A DNA stretch of 64,000 nt from Symsagittifera roscoffensis (GCF_963678635.1 NC_087071.1:19593613-19657612); one strand, 5' to 3'. Counted from the first letter of the stretch, positions 20,641 to 32,489 are shown. Numbers and translations: made by a program. Notes: a model not told the origin generated them from the letters alone.

Positions 20641-23449
20641 TAAATCAAATTATGCATTTTGCAACGGCCAGCAAAACTGTTCTTTTAACAAATGTGTGTT
20701 TTGGGCACAGACACTTGAAAGGTATTAGTTAAAGTTAATGAAGTTGTCATGTTCCAATTTTCTGACGTTTACGTAGGATTTTTCAAGGTTAAGTTTTTAG
20801 TTTGGAGATAATGTGACTTTAAAATGCTCACTGTGGCGCCTTTTTGAGGCCGGTCTTTTTTTCCACAAAAAATGAAGAAAAAAAACAAGAAATAATTGGA
20901 AAAATTTTCTATGATTTTTGAACAAAATATCAAAAAAAAAAAACTCTTGCCAGGAAAAGTCTAGATAAACCGTTCAAAACTAAGTTTAAAAAATTGAAAA
21001 CCCAAATTTTTTTTAGCCTAAACAACCATTTTATAAATTTATCGTCATTTTTTTCGGTCGAAATTTGACGAAAAACCATAAAATTTTAAACTGATTTTCC
21101 TTGAAATTGGAATTTTTGAAATGATTAAATCTCGTTCGAATCAAGGTTGAAAGGGCTTCACTATGATATATCACTCAACCCAGTCCGATGATTATTTGTG
21201 GTAGCTGAGTTTGCGCGGAAAAAAAGGAAAAAAAATTTAAACATATTCGAATACAAAGTTTCGCCCAATTTTCTATGGCCGATTCGATAAGTAAAAAACT
21301 AAGAAGAGAAAAAAGTTAGAAGAGAACAGTTTTCTATCCAAAATTTTTTTATTTGTGAAGTTATTAACTTCATAATTTGTTAATTAGTTTGGAATTTTTA
21401 TGGAACTTACTTAAAAACTTCAGATTAAAAAAAATAAACAATTATAATCTATTATAATCAATTTCTAATACATTTTATTGGTATACGAACGAGTGCAATT
21501 AAAGTTCATAACGAAACAAGTACATTTTTTTATTATACTATTCAATATAGAGTAACTAAAAATGGATTTATAATCCATTATTATTAATGAAACTCAGGAA
21601 TGTGTGCAGTCTCGTTTCTTTTTACAAAAATCATTGAGATTAAAAAAGGAAGGACTGTTTTTCCATCAGATAAAAACACTTGATTGGGATGATAACTAAC
21701 GCCACCTAATGAAAAAAAGGTTAGGAAGGAAAAATTTTGATGCAATTCAAGTTTAAAATTGACTCCTCTACAAAACCGAGCTCAGAAGAAATTGATCTGA
21801 AAAGTAAGCTGCTTGCAATCAGTTGCCTGAAAAATAATCAATTACATGTGAAAACTTTGACTTTTGTGGTTTAGCTTTTGTGTTTTTTTTTGTGTTTTGC
21901 TTGATAAAATTGTTTGGACGAAAAGCTAATAACTATTTTGATTGCATTAGATTAGTGGCAACAACATAAAAAGAGGCAAAATTGTTTTTGGGGCAATTTA
22001 ACGTCCATCATTATATCAATTTTCTGGGTACATATTATCGACTATTCGCACCACGGGTAAGCAAGTATAGACTAGTTTTGAGCCATAGAACCATGTTGCC
22101 TTTACTAATAAGGGATGTCAAACAAATGTAGCCATATCCTATATCTCCTAGTTTTTACATGTAAAACTACTTGGAACTCGAAATTTTTTTAAAAAACTAC
22201 TCACCTTATTGAATATTTTTCCACGCTTATTTTGCAAAATCATCATAAGTTATCCTACAACTTGTGTCAATTCTCTTAAACTGCCTACATAAAAAATTCT
22301 GAATTCTTATGAAACCTGCAAGTCAAAATTACAAAATCGGGATTGTTAGCGAATCTCTGCTGAAATCAAGTACAGCGCGGAAAATTGATCGTACTATCAC
22401 TATTTTCAGCACTTTGATTGCTTTTAAGCAAAAAAAAGATACGTGTTTCGTTTGAAGGATGCGATGAATAAGATGGCATGTTTTTTTGTGCTTCTGGGGT
22501 TAAAACTTACATTAAAAAATCTAGAAGTTCCTCAAAGGAAAAAAGTTTTCTGATCATTGCATGTTTTGCGTACTCAAATTATCTCAACTAGTTTTTGATT
22601 TGAAAACTTGCCTGAAGACTAATTTTATTGATAAAAATTTTATTTTATTTTCAAAAATCTATATCCATTTCAAAATTTCACTTCCATCCAAATGTTAGAA
22701 AGGATCGAGTAATTATGTTTCTACAAAAACAAATGGGGGCCGTAACAAGAACAGACGAACATTTTCGGGGTGTCAAGAAAAAAATATTCGTTTTCAGGTG
22801 GATTTTCGGGAAAAAAAATCAAAATTTTGAAATTTTACCATTGACATAGACAGAAATGAAAGTGCTCAAATTTAATTTTTTTACGAACTTTGAACTGTTA
22901 GAACAGTTGTAGGGTACCCCTGGATGGTAATTTGTGAGAAAATTTGCTCTCTCGGATACCAGCCAATAACACACGTGGCTAATTTATGCCTATTCTGTCT
23001 ATACTTTTATTCTTGGTTACGGGGAGATTCTAAGGCATTCACATCGTCCTCATTTTTGTCTCTGTGGGCGAGGTCACGTGGTTATTAAATAAAAGCCTTT
23101 CCTTGCTGATAAAACAACTTAATTGTTTCCTTTTCAATACCAATTGGATCAAGGTTACATTCCTATCCCAAATGTATCAATCAAATTTGCTCGCTTCTTT
23201 CACTTCACAAAAAAAAACAAGTTGTCTTCCCCGAGAAGGTAAAAAATTGGGGACATAATGTTGACTCGATCCTACCCTTTTTCTCGTAAAATTTTCAAAA
23301 TTCAATTGAACTGTTTTTGTTCTGGAAGAGAGAGTTGAACGAAACTTTTGAAAAGACTGCATTTAGTAAATGAAAACAGACATCTACTATCTCGCGGTTC
23401 ACTAATAATGCACATAACTGAACAATCGGTGAAGTTTTTTATTTTTAAG
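20641..23449. other. Gene-poor interval
   Basis: About 2.8 kb of AT-rich sequence. Three ORFs of 60-75 codons (22,628-22,849 plus, 23,064-23,258 plus, 23,177-23,362 minus) have low-complexity Lys/Phe/Ser-rich translations, no domain pattern and no splice partner. I see no supportable gene. Confidence 0.5.
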
Positions 23450-23760
23450 CAGTTTTTGCTGGAGTCACGTGTCTGGTGTTGTTCCCAATGACAAAGCGTA
23501 GTTCCTCGATTCGGTCCAAAGATTTAAAATTAAAGTGAAAACGTCGTTGAAAAATATGGATTGTATCGTAAATGTACCCAAAAGCATTTTTGTTGGTTCT
23601 CTGATAAAGCAAAACCTAATAACCGGAGTTTTTTCTTTTTTAAATAGATAATTTTTGCTGGATCACAGAACCGAGCTGCGCAAATTGAGAGAAGCATATC
23701 TTTGATCCGACTGAAAGCCTTAAAATAAAAATGAAAAGGTCGCTGAAAAAACAATGATCG
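23450..23760 (+). repeat. Imperfect ~200-bp tandem duplication
   Basis: The segment at ~23,453-23,556 (TTTTTGCTGGAGTCAC ... CGGTCCAAAGATTTAAAATTAAAGTGAAAACGTCG) recurs at ~23,650-23,750 (TTTTTGCTGGATCAC ... GATCCGACTGAAAGCCTTAAAATAAAAATGAAAAGGTCG). Diverged, and no coding frame is preserved. Confidence 0.55.
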
Positions 23761-24576
23761 AGTTGCAACTTCCCTAAAGCACTTCAAATTCAACTCCCGT
23801 AATTTATGAGTGACAGCAGCCGGTAACCCTGAGGACTATAATGGCAGAAATTTCCGGCTCTTTACAATCCAGTAAAAAGTTGCATCCTTTCAAAACCTCA
23901 CTTCCCTAGATTTTTGTCCATTAATTTCTGAAAAAAAGAGTTGCTATTTTTAACTACAAAGTAGTAACTGAGCGAAGTATTTGGATCATTTACTGTTTTT
24001 TAGCTTTTTGTTTTTTGATAGTTTCATTTTAAAAAGAGAATAGGAAATATGATGTTGCACTTAAACTCGACGGTCATTTAGGGCTAATCAAAGCAAAATT
24101 TTTCTTCCCAACCTCTCATTAGCGAAGTTTCCAAGAAGAGTATTAAGGTATCAAATTTCCCAAACCGGATCTTTTTTCCCACAAATGACCTCTTTTGAGG
24201 TAGTTCGAATATTTATATCCGTTTTCAATGAAAGAGAAATTAGATACCGTTCTAAATTTTGTTTATTTCAAACTGAATCAAAAACTTTTGTCGTTCCGGC
24301 TCATTTTTGATATTTTATCTATCTTAAAAAATGGTACAGTTTCTTATAACATCGAGTAATATATAAATAATTATGACAACTTCGAAAAAAACCACGCTTT
24401 TTCGAAAAAAAAATTTCCCCTTCCCATTGAGTCGAATGGGTCTCACGGGGTTGAAATTAATACCTTTTTACCAACTCTATCAAAATATGTTATTTCCAAA
24501 GAGGTTTTTTCTTTCAAACTAACTTGATTCGCTGGACTTTTTTCAAAGCTACAGGTTTTTTGCGTTTAAAGTTTTC
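23761..24576. other. Non-coding interval left of the Gypsy element
   Basis: No gene or repeat recognised. It ends at the target-site duplicate ACTAG (24,577-24,581). Confidence 0.5.
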
Positions 24577-24581
24577 ACTAG

Positions 24582-24783
24582 TAATAAACTATTCTAATTC
24601 TAAGTGTCTATGTACAAGGTATGTACATAAGCTTAATTGTTAAAACGATAAAAGGAAGTAGTTGAATTAAGACGTTAAAAAGGACAACTGAACTTCCGTT
24701 CATATCGACCGATGGTCGTAACTAAACTGGTATTAATTAAAATACCGAAGGTCATTATAACAAACTAAAAACAAATCACAACA
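24582..24783 (-). repeat. Gypsy 3' LTR
   Basis: 202 bp. On the element strand it runs TGTTGTGATTTG ... AATAGTTTATTA, so it starts TG but does not end CA. The adjoining minus-strand sequence GGTGGGAAA is a short polypurine-tract candidate. Confidence 0.92.
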
Positions 24784-25078
24784 TTTCCCACCGGGAAAAA
24801 AATGAAACTGCAAACTAACTATATAACTCTATATACACCCTTTTTCCCCCTCAGAAAATGGAAGAAATTTTACAAACTGCGCGCAGAGGGTAAATATACA
24901 GCGGCAAAATAAAATCCACAAATTGAAAGAGAATGTAGCAATGTACAGGGTGTCTATACAGAATTACAATTTTTTACAGAATACGGTATCTAACTAAATA
25001 AAACTAATCCACAACATGTACATTAACATGTACAATTGTATCTACCGATGAAATTAAAAAGTCCGGCGAAAATATGGA
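24784..25078 (-). other. Gypsy 3' untranslated region
   Basis: 295 bp between the integrase stop and the 3' LTR. No ORF. It ends in the polypurine-tract candidate GGTGGGAAA next to the LTR. Confidence 0.7.
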
Positions 25079-28000
25079 TTACAAAAATTGTTTTGATAAG
25101 TTTGATTTGATATGACGATTATAAGAATTGGTCCTCGAACTCATCGAGGTTAGCTTCACTTCTGAATCTATAGTTGATGAGATCTCGCTGTATTTATCCA
25201 TCTCTAATGAAGGGTCTTTCGAGGTCGGGTCAGATAATTTTGAGTTCGAAGAATTTTCGAGGAGTTGGGTCTTCGTGGTTGATGCTGCAAGTCTGCCCGT
25301 CGGGAGTGAGTTTCTTGAAGACCATGACAACGTAGTTTCTGCGACTAGGATCTGTCTGGGAGGTGCCTCCGCTAATGGAGTCAAAAGATCCGAAGGAGAG
25401 TTGACCGAGAAATTAGACAATTCCGGTGCCTGAGAGAATACAGAAGTTATCGCCCCTAGGTCGTCTTTCTCTTGCACCACGTCTATAAATCGTCGATTAC
25501 CGTAAAACTGTGGGGGGCCCACATTTCTACGTGGTCTGGAGTTTCTGGTCTTTGGAGTCACACTGGTCGTCTGTTCCGGAATACTGTCTATCATAATAGG
25601 ATTGTCCTGTGATCCTACACTAGTATTCGCGTCGTGTATGACTACAATCTCCCGTGAGTCGTTGTTTGCTGTCCCTTCTGAGCTCAATGGTGGGGTTTCG
25701 GCATGACCTGTAATACTTAAGCCCTGATTAGTCTCGGTGTAGGAGTTTTGACGTACGTTATTATTGGTCACGGCATCGTCAAAGTAAGCCTCGATTATCC
25801 CGTCCCACGAATCTAGATTTAAGGAAGATGAACCTGAAGAAAGTTTTGGAGAGTCTTGAGTGGCCGAGCTCGCAGTCGGTGCGCTGGTCCCTGAACTGAT
25901 AATCTCCGTTCTCGGGGTGCCTTGTCTCGAGTGGCCAGCTGATATCGATCCAGCTTTCTTCGGTGGTGAGAGTTTCCTTTTCCCAGCTAAACTCGAATGA
26001 ATATGAGTGTTATGCTCAGCGGGTGTCCGATTCACTATTATCTTTTTGGGCCCCGGGAGTATTTTTCCTTTTATAGCCAGATCCGATTTACGTAAAACGT
26101 GACCATTGTCGAGGGTAACTGTGTGCTCTGAAGAGTCGATTATATCCTTCTTAACTAGATTAAAATAAGGGTCCCCATTTTTTCTGTTAGACGCCTTTCT
26201 ATATAAGTTACCTCCCGTTACTGTTTTTCTTTTTCCCAGTGGATCTAGCGTTCGGGTAGTGTCGTCCGGGGTTGTGCGTAGGCTAAACGTCCTAGTTAAT
26301 GGCAGGTTTTCTTCTGGGTCCGACGTGCTGTCCCTTTCCTCGTCCAGATAGCCATCTTCTGCCCCGTCGTGTAATTCCCAGTTAGTAGCCCGCTCTTTGG
26401 ACAATATAGCCTTTCCTTTATCTAAATGGTCAATATTGGACATAAGATTTTTCCACCTAGTGTTCGCTACTCTATTAAAATGCTTTTCAAACGGGGTACA
26501 GCCGATCGCCGTTTGCTTTGAGATTCTCAGATTCCAGATGATTTTCTCGATCGAATCGTTTAGAGATGGTTTGGGTATTTCGAATGACATTGCCAGTAAT
26601 TTCGATTTAATTGTGTACACAAGTCTTTCCACTAGCCCGTTGGATCTGTGGTCTCCGCATGACCCATGGTCAACTCTAATTTTTCTTGGGAAACCGTGAA
26701 GATGACAGTAATCGTTTAGGAATGAAATTACGTTTCTTGTAGAGGTGTTATTGACAATCTTGGCCGAAGGAAACTTAGTGTAGCGGTCGATACAAAGAAG
26801 AATGTATTTGTTGTTACCCCAACTAGCGTCCAACGGTCCCGCAAAATCCAAATTAATTTCTTCGTTCGCGAATGTCAACGTCGGGAGTTTCGAAATATTA
26901 TTGGTGCCTAGTATCACTTTGATGTTCTTACCCGCTTTTAAACATTGGGTACATGTTCTCCCGGGATGGTAGATTTCCCGGTAAATATGTGGCCACCACA
27001 AATATTCTGCGAGGGATTTCATCCCGAACTGTCCTGGGTGAGTCTCGTGTAACGTAGAATTAAAAGTTCCCCTGATGGTAGCTGGGACGACTAGTTTGTT
27101 GTCTAAAAAGAGTAGTTCATCCTTCACGTGTAAGTCTTTAGTGTAGTTCTTCATGTAAGTCCCGTGTATGCCCATCGGTCGATTGCTCTTTATCGTCTCT
27201 ATCAGATCCCACAGCACCTTGTCTTCTCTAGTCATGATCTGAAGCAATTTCTTCGAACAGTGGTTCTCTGGGCGAATTGGGGAATTCGGCAAATTCAGAT
27301 CGGCCTTATATCTTCTTAAGAGATCTGCGTGGTCGGGTGGAAGTCTGTCGTCTCTGAATTTGAGAGCAATATTATGTTCTTCGGGGATAATCAAAAGGGG
27401 TTCGTTCACTTTGTCCATTGGGAGTTCTTGTTTTTTCTTGTTAGGTGGTATGAGGTGTCTGTTTAGAAGTAAAAAATGTAAGAGGATTTTGTCCGAAAAA
27501 GTAATACTTTTAAAATTAAATTTTGAATTATCGACTGGTTGACAATTTGTAGTACAATTTTCTGTCCGAGAATGATTGTTGTGGCAAATTTTTATCGACT
27601 GAGCGATACAAGATATGATAGCAGCAATAATCTTGAGATTGAGTAAAGCTAACGAGCTATTCAGCTGATTCTGACCAATCACGTCGCTTGAACTTTCGTT
27701 TCCCGATGGGATTGTATTAACTCGTGAATTAGTATTTACAGCGACCGTTGGTCTATCTACAGAATTTACAGTAAGTAATTTAGAATCTATTTTAGTCGAT
27801 AAAATGTTCTGAATTCTGTCGATTGAAGCGACTACAAATTCGTCGTCATTATGTGAAATTGGAAAGGCTTTGCCCGAAGGAAGTCTAGATAAAAGGTCAG
27901 TAAAGCCCTTGTCTTTTCCTGGTAAATGAGAAATTTTAAAATTGAAAGGTAAGAGTCTGTTTACCCAGCGGGTCAATCGACTGTGCATCGTTTTATTGCC

Positions 28001-28174
28001 ATGATTTGCCGAAACTGCTGATAGTAATGCTTTATGGTCAGTGACTATTTGGAATTCTGTTCCGTACAGGTAGTTTCTGAAATGTTCTGCAGCCCATACG
28101 ACTCCCAGCAACTCTAGTTCGTTGGTAGAATATTTCATTTCATGGTTGTTTAAAAATCTGCGATTGTTTTCCAT
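25079..28174 (-). pseudogene. pol: Gypsy RNase H C-terminal part, integrase and long C-terminal tail
   Basis: 1,031 codons, starting in a different frame from the RT ORF, which it overlaps by 25 nt. It resumes RNase H in mid-domain (FLNNHEMKYSTNELELLGVV, then VTDHKALLSA). The integrase zinc finger is H...H...C..C (HETHPGQFGMKS ... CTQCLKAGKN, residues ~375-415). The core Asp in NLDFAGPL and Asp in RVDHGSC are present. The catalytic Glu in NGLVERL follows only 13 residues after the second Asp, where Gypsy integrases have 35. An in-frame deletion of about 22 residues is therefore inferred, which should kill strand transfer. The last ~450 residues are Ser/Thr-rich and disordered-looking, ending with a basic RPRRNVGPPQFYG motif. 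Not functional as it stands. Confidence 0.88.
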
Positions 28175-29589
28175 TGGTCGTCCTGTAATTGTTCTAGGGT
28201 AGCCCCTAGTCCGCTATGTGAAGCGTCCGTTTTTAGTCTTGTCTTCTCTTTTATATCAAAGTGGCTGTTTTCTGCAATATTTACAATTTCCGTTTTTAAC
28301 TTCTCAAACGCTATTGAATGGCTGGTATCCCATTTGTATAGCGATTTTTTGTTTAGAAGAGGTCGAAGAGGGGAGCTTAACGTGGATAAATTAGGGACGA
28401 ATTTTATATATTGGTTTATTGAGCCGAAAAATGAGCGAAGTTCAGAAATATTCTTCGGGGTTGGCAATTTTTTTATTGCGTCGGCTTTACCGACCAACGG
28501 TCGTACTCCATTGCCTGAGATCTTGAAGCCAAGCCATTCGATGTCAGATTTAAAAAATGCGCATTTCCCCCATTTCACTGCCATGTTGTTCTTATCTAAG
28601 ATTGATAACATTTTGTGCACTATTGCTTTATGTTCTTCCAGCGATCCACGCGAGGCTACCAAGATGTCGTCTATGTAACAATTTGTAAAGGGGATATTTT
28701 TCAACATTGAGTCCATGACCCGTTGGAATTCATTGGGCATGTCTCCTAATCCGTAAAATCCCGTTAGAAACCGATACGTTCCTGTCGTTTCGCCGCCTAC
28801 TATGCTAAAATTGCACTGTTTACTGGTTTGATTGCAAAGTTGAAGTTGGCTATATGCGTTTTTCAGGTCTAAGTTACTAAACCACACTCGCCCGTTGGGT
28901 TTTTCTGAAATTTGGAGTGCCACGTTATCAATCAGTTCATGGATATTTGGCATTTGATACTTATTTTTAAAAATTTGATCATTTAAAAGCTTGGAATCCA
29001 GTGCCAGTTTTGTTGAAGTATCCTTTTTCCGAGTGATTACAATTGGATTGATGAAGCAATCTTCGTCGCATTTCTGTAACTTTATCATGTGACCTTCTTT
29101 TTCCATTCTTTTTAATTCATCGTTCACTGCCGCGAGTAAATGGAGTGGTGCTCTTCTCCCTTTGGACTGTATTGGTTTAAAAGGTGTGTGAAAATGGGTT
29201 ACCTTCCGATCGTTACGTATTTTCCCCACTCTAGTGAATAAGTTCTTAAACTCATTAAAAATGTTGTCTGATAAAGAAGGTAAGTTTTTGTACTCACTCT
29301 CAAGTGTGGGTTGATTGACCATACAGATTGAATGTGGGCATTTCCTCTGCGAAATTTCTATGCCCAGTTTGGGTAAATTGTCGTTCCCCAATATGTTACG
29401 CTCGTGTCCGCCGGTTATGAAGAATGGGGTTTCTTCGCTGATCCACCCATTGGACTGTGTTCTGACAATTATTTTTCCCAAGATATTGATCGTATCGTTG
29501 GTGAATCCGCAGTATAGGTCTTTTATTCTTTTCTCCACTGGGTGTATCTTGAGGTTTGGGTATCTTAGTTTAATTTCATGTAGAACATT
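28150..29589 (-). pseudogene. pol: Gypsy reverse transcriptase and start of RNase H
   Basis: This frame opens after a TGA at 29,592-29,590; the first plausible start is GTG at 29,538. It begins with the C-terminal half of the protease (flap and ITGGHERNILGNDNLPKLGI, the ILG-type motif). RT follows, with VFSNLDL-like WFSNLDLKNAYSQLQ, FLTGFYGLGDMPNEFQ and the catalytic YIDDILVA near residue 285 counted from the GTG. RNase H begins at RLKTDASHSGLGATL, then the frame ends at WKTIADF-stop. The rest of RNase H is in the next frame. The fold and motifs are those of Gypsy RT; the frame breaks mark it as a decayed or frameshift-dependent gene. Confidence 0.9.
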
Positions 29590-29762
29590 TCATTCTGTTT
29601 TAAAAAGCTTACAGGACTTGCTGAATCTACCGATATGTTCATATTTACAATCATGTCCCAGCCAATGCCTAGGTTCAGGAGTTTCTTTGTTTCAAGACCA
29701 TTATTGTCGTAAATAGTTCTGACACTCAACACCGAGAAGTCGTTATCGTCACTCTGTCCTAC
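29565..29762 (-). pseudogene. Gypsy protease N-terminal half, separate frame
   Basis: A short open frame, offset from both the zinc-knuckle and RT frames, reading SVLSVRTIYDNNGLETKKLL and then ISVDSASPVSFL. DSAS is the retropepsin active-site position (D-S/T-G/A-S/A). The frame ends at a TAA (29,567-29,565) and the protease resumes in the RT frame. No ATG starts it. The second tandem copy has the same frame pattern, so the lesions predate the duplication. Confidence 0.75.
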
Positions 29763-30082
29763 TCATTCCACGCATTTATCAGGTCGCATGATTCTTTTTC
29801 TTCCATCCACGAGTTTTCCGGAGGTGTGTATGTACAATTCTCAGTATTTACGAAATTATTTGATACATTATTTACAGTTGGTCTCTTATTGCGTGATTTA
29901 CATAATTTGGCGAAGTGTCCCTTATAGTTGCAATTTTTACAGGTTATGTCCTTCGCTGGGCAAACGTTTAAGTGCCCTTTCGTAAATGTATTTCCGCATT
30001 TCATGCATGAGTTACTCCTTTCGATGTTCAAGCTTGGTTCTTTTTTGATATGATTGTGGTTACTAAAAAGATTTAAAAGTTG
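29759..30082 (-). pseudogene. gag: Gypsy nucleocapsid zinc knuckles
   Basis: Open in the +1 frame relative to gag from before the gag stop (30,063), ending at a TAG. It has two Cys/His fingers: CMKCGNTFTKGHLNVC (C-x2-C-x7-H-x3-C) and CKNCNYKGHFAKLC (canonical C-x2-C-x4-H-x4-C), followed by a basic stretch. This is the RNA-binding end of gag. There is no ATG; expression would need a frameshift near the gag end (ACTTTTAAATCTTTTTAG), or the frame is simply broken. Confidence 0.85.
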
Positions 30083-30860
30083 TCCCGTTGGTCGATGACC
30101 GTGACATATTTGTCAGTTTCTGGTGGTTAAAATATCCTTTTTCATCGATTAGGGCTTGATTAAGTGCTTCCGACGGGCTTATGGTAGCTGAAAGTAGCTT
30201 CCTCTGGGTGTCTGTGTTCTTCATATTGCAAATGAAGATATCCCTTATCCATTCTGCCTCGTCAGGTTCCTTGATGTTGCACGTGCTGGCTAGGTCCGTC
30301 AGTGCTCCCCAGAATTGTTCGTACGACTCACGATCTTTTTGTTTTCGATTTAGAAGTTTATATCTTTCGAACGTAGTATTGGGCGGTTTGTTAAATGCTG
30401 CGTCTAGTAGAGTCCAGAACTCAGAGAACGATATTGCTAGAATCTTGACTCTCGGGTTCTTTTGTGTAAAAACTCTTTTTCCTTCGCTCCCTAGGGCTAA
30501 AAATAAAATTGATCGCAGTTTCTTGTCCGCCTCCGTTCGTCTCATTCCATTAAATTTTCTTTTCTCTTCGTTGATCCGTTTCTCTTCTGCGGATTCGTAC
30601 TGTTTCATTGTGCTTTTGTTCCTGCTCTCTCTGTTGGCTTTTTCCGCGTCCGACTCGCTGCCTGTCGCCTGTTCCAAAATTGGAATTTGCGTCTCCGGTA
30701 TCTCTGGTCCATGTAGGCTCTCTAAATCCAGGTTTTCTTTCGCAATGATCGCCAATTGGAATTGGTCGCTCCACTGGGTCCAGGCATGCGGTGGCTCTAG
30801 GGTGTGATTAGGCCAAAAGGGGGGAATTCCACGCACGTTCGAATCATTTGACTGCGCCAT
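30063..30860 (-). CDS. gag: Gypsy gag (capsid)
   Basis: 265 codons. The start MAQSNDSN is unusual: the A of the ATG is the last base of the 5' LTR and the rest lies in the primer-binding site, so there is almost no leader after the LTR. Features are PPFWPNHTLEP near the start, a charged helical linker (residues ~80-115), and a capsid-like C-terminal half (FSEFWTLLDAAFNKPPNTTF, RESYEQFWGALTDLA, IRDIFICNMKNTDTQRKLL). Zinc knuckles follow in the +1 frame. The protein would assemble particles. Confidence 0.85.
   Translation of the reverse strand: MAQSNDSNVRGIPPFWPNHTLEPPHAWTQWSDQFQLAIIAKENLDLESLHGPEIPETQIPILEQATGSESDAEKANRESRNKSTMKQYESAEEKRINEEKRKFNGMRRTEADKKLRSILFLALGSEGKRVFTQKNPRVKILAISFSEFWTLLDAAFNKPPNTTFERYKLLNRKQKDRESYEQFWGALTDLASTCNIKEPDEAEWIRDIFICNMKNTDTQRKLLSATISPSEALNQALIDEKGYFNHQKLTNMSRSSTNGTTFKSF
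30842..30859 (-). other. Gypsy primer-binding site candidate overlapping the gag start
   Basis: Immediately inside the 5' LTR the element strand reads TGGCGCAGTCAAATGATT. TGG pairs with the CCA end of a tRNA, and TGGCGCAGTC resembles the serine-tRNA-type site of some insect Gypsy elements. The site also encodes the first gag residues. The same arrangement is present next to the LTR at 36,852. Confidence 0.6.
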
Positions 30861-31061
30861 AATAAACTATTCTAATTCTAAGTGTCTATGTACAAGGTAT
30901 GTACATAAGCTTAATTGTTAAAACGATAAAAGGAAGTAGTTGAATTAAGACGTTAAAAAGGACAACTGAACTTCCGTTCATATCGACCGATGGTCGTAAC
31001 TAAACTGGTATTAATTAAAATACCGAAGGTCATTATAACAAACTAAAAACAAATCACAACA
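30860..31061 (-). repeat. Gypsy 5' LTR
   Basis: 202 bp, matching 24,582-24,783 and 36,852-37,053. Followed by the TSD ACTAG (31,062-31,066). Confidence 0.92.
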
Positions 31062-31384
31062 ACTAGGTACTAATTTCAAAGCCAAAGTCAGTCAAGCTGC
31101 CATAAAATTGAAGCTAAAGATCAAATGGCAGCTCGTATCTAGACTATCATTGAAAGCAGATTTGCAACCGAACAACCAGATTTTTTTTAAACACAACCTC
31201 ATTGAAAAATAAAAGACAGTTTTTTTTTCTCAATGAAATTCTTATTACGAATTTCTACCTAGAACGAAACAATTAAGCAAAATTAAAAACTACTTTCAAA
31301 AATTGAAGTTTTAGTAATATATCTCCAATTTTGCTAGGTTATACACAGGAATTTTTTGGAAGAAGAGAAGGGGACAATATTTTG

Positions 31385-31996
31385 ATCATTTAAAAGCTTG
31401 GAATCCAGTGCCAGTTTTGTTGAAGTATCCTTTTTCCGAGTGATTACAATTGGATTGATGAAGCAATCTTCGTCGCATTTCTGTAACTTTATTATGTGAC
31501 CTTCTTTTTCCATTCTTTTTAATTCATCGTTCACTGCCGCGAGTAAATGGAGTGGTGCTCTTCTCCCTTTGGACTGTATTGGTTTAAAAGGTGTGTGAAA
31601 ATGGGTTACCTTCCGATCGTTACGTATTTTCCCCACTCTAGTGAATAAGTTCTTAAACTCATTAAAAATGTTGTCTGATAAAGAAGGTAAGTTTTTGTAC
31701 TCACTCTCAAGTGTGGGTTGATTGACCATACAGATTGAATGTGGGCATTTCCTCTGCGAAATTTCTATGCCCAGTTTGGGTAAATTCTCGTTACCCAATA
31801 TGTTATGCTCGTGTCCGCCGGTTATGAAGAATGGGGTTTCTTCGCTGATCCACCCATTGGACTGTGTTCTGACAATTATTTTTCCCAAGATATTGATCGT
31901 ATCGTTGGTGAATCCGCAGTATAGGTCTTTTATTCTTTTCTCCACTGGGTGTATCTTGAGGTTTGGGTATCTTAGTTTAATTTCATGTAGAACATT
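31385..31996 (-). pseudogene. pol: Gypsy RT fragment in the duplicated unit
   Basis: Copy of 28,978-29,589. It carries the protease C-terminal half and the first part of RT, then stops at the duplication junction, where the frame runs into flank sequence (ends at 31,334 with unrelated residues). The catalytic YIDD region is absent. Differences from unit 1 include R to H and D to E near the ILG motif and M to I in the RT. Confidence 0.85.
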
Positions 31997-32489
31997 TCAT
32001 TCTGTTTTAAAAAGCTTACAGGACTTGCTGAATCTACCGGTATGTTCATATTTACAATCATGTCCCAGCCAATGCCTAGGTTCAGGAGTTTCTTTGTTTC
32101 AAGACCATTATTGTCGTAAATAGTTCTGACACTCAACACCGAGAAGTCGTTATCGTCACTCTGTCCTACTCATTCCACGCATTTATCAGGTCGCATGATT
32201 CTTTTTCTTCCATCCACGAGTTTTCCGGAGGTGTGTATGTACAATTCTCAGTATTTACGAAATTATTTGATACATTATTTACAGTTGGTCTCTTATTGCG
32301 TGATTTACATAATTTGGCGAAGTGTCCCTTATAGTTGCAATTTTTACAGGTTATGTCCTTCGCTGGGCAAACGTTTAAGTGCCCTTTCGTAAATGTCTTT
32401 CCGCATTTCATGCATGAGTTACTCCTTTCGATGTTCAAGCTTGGTTCTTTTTTGATATGATTGTGGTTACTAAAAAGATTTAAAAGTTG
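31972..32489 (-). pseudogene. Gypsy zinc-knuckle and protease fragments in the duplicated unit
   Basis: Copy of 29,565-30,082 with the same two frames. The first finger reads CGKTF in place of CGNTF. The zinc knuckle frame ends at 32,166 and the protease fragment (DSAS) lies in the next frame. Confidence 0.8.

Larger units (their letters stand above)
24582..31061 (-). mobile_element. Ty3/Gypsy LTR retrotransposon, frame-disrupted
   Basis: A 6,480-bp insertion on the minus strand. The 202-bp LTRs (24,582-24,783, 30,860-31,061) look identical by eye. A perfect 5-bp direct repeat ACTAG lies at 24,577-24,581 and 31,062-31,066. Order is gag, zinc knuckles, protease, RT, RNase H, integrase, 3' LTR. 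The parts lie in successive frames and the integrase core has lost about 22 residues, so this copy is unlikely to be autonomous. There is no env. Its 5' 2.4 kb plus flank is tandemly repeated to the right. Confidence 0.94.

Noticed and set aside
30181-30807. 208-aa plus-strand ORF opposite Gypsy gag (and its copy at 32,588)
   Set aside because: Antisense shadow of gag; gag has domain features and the correct element order.
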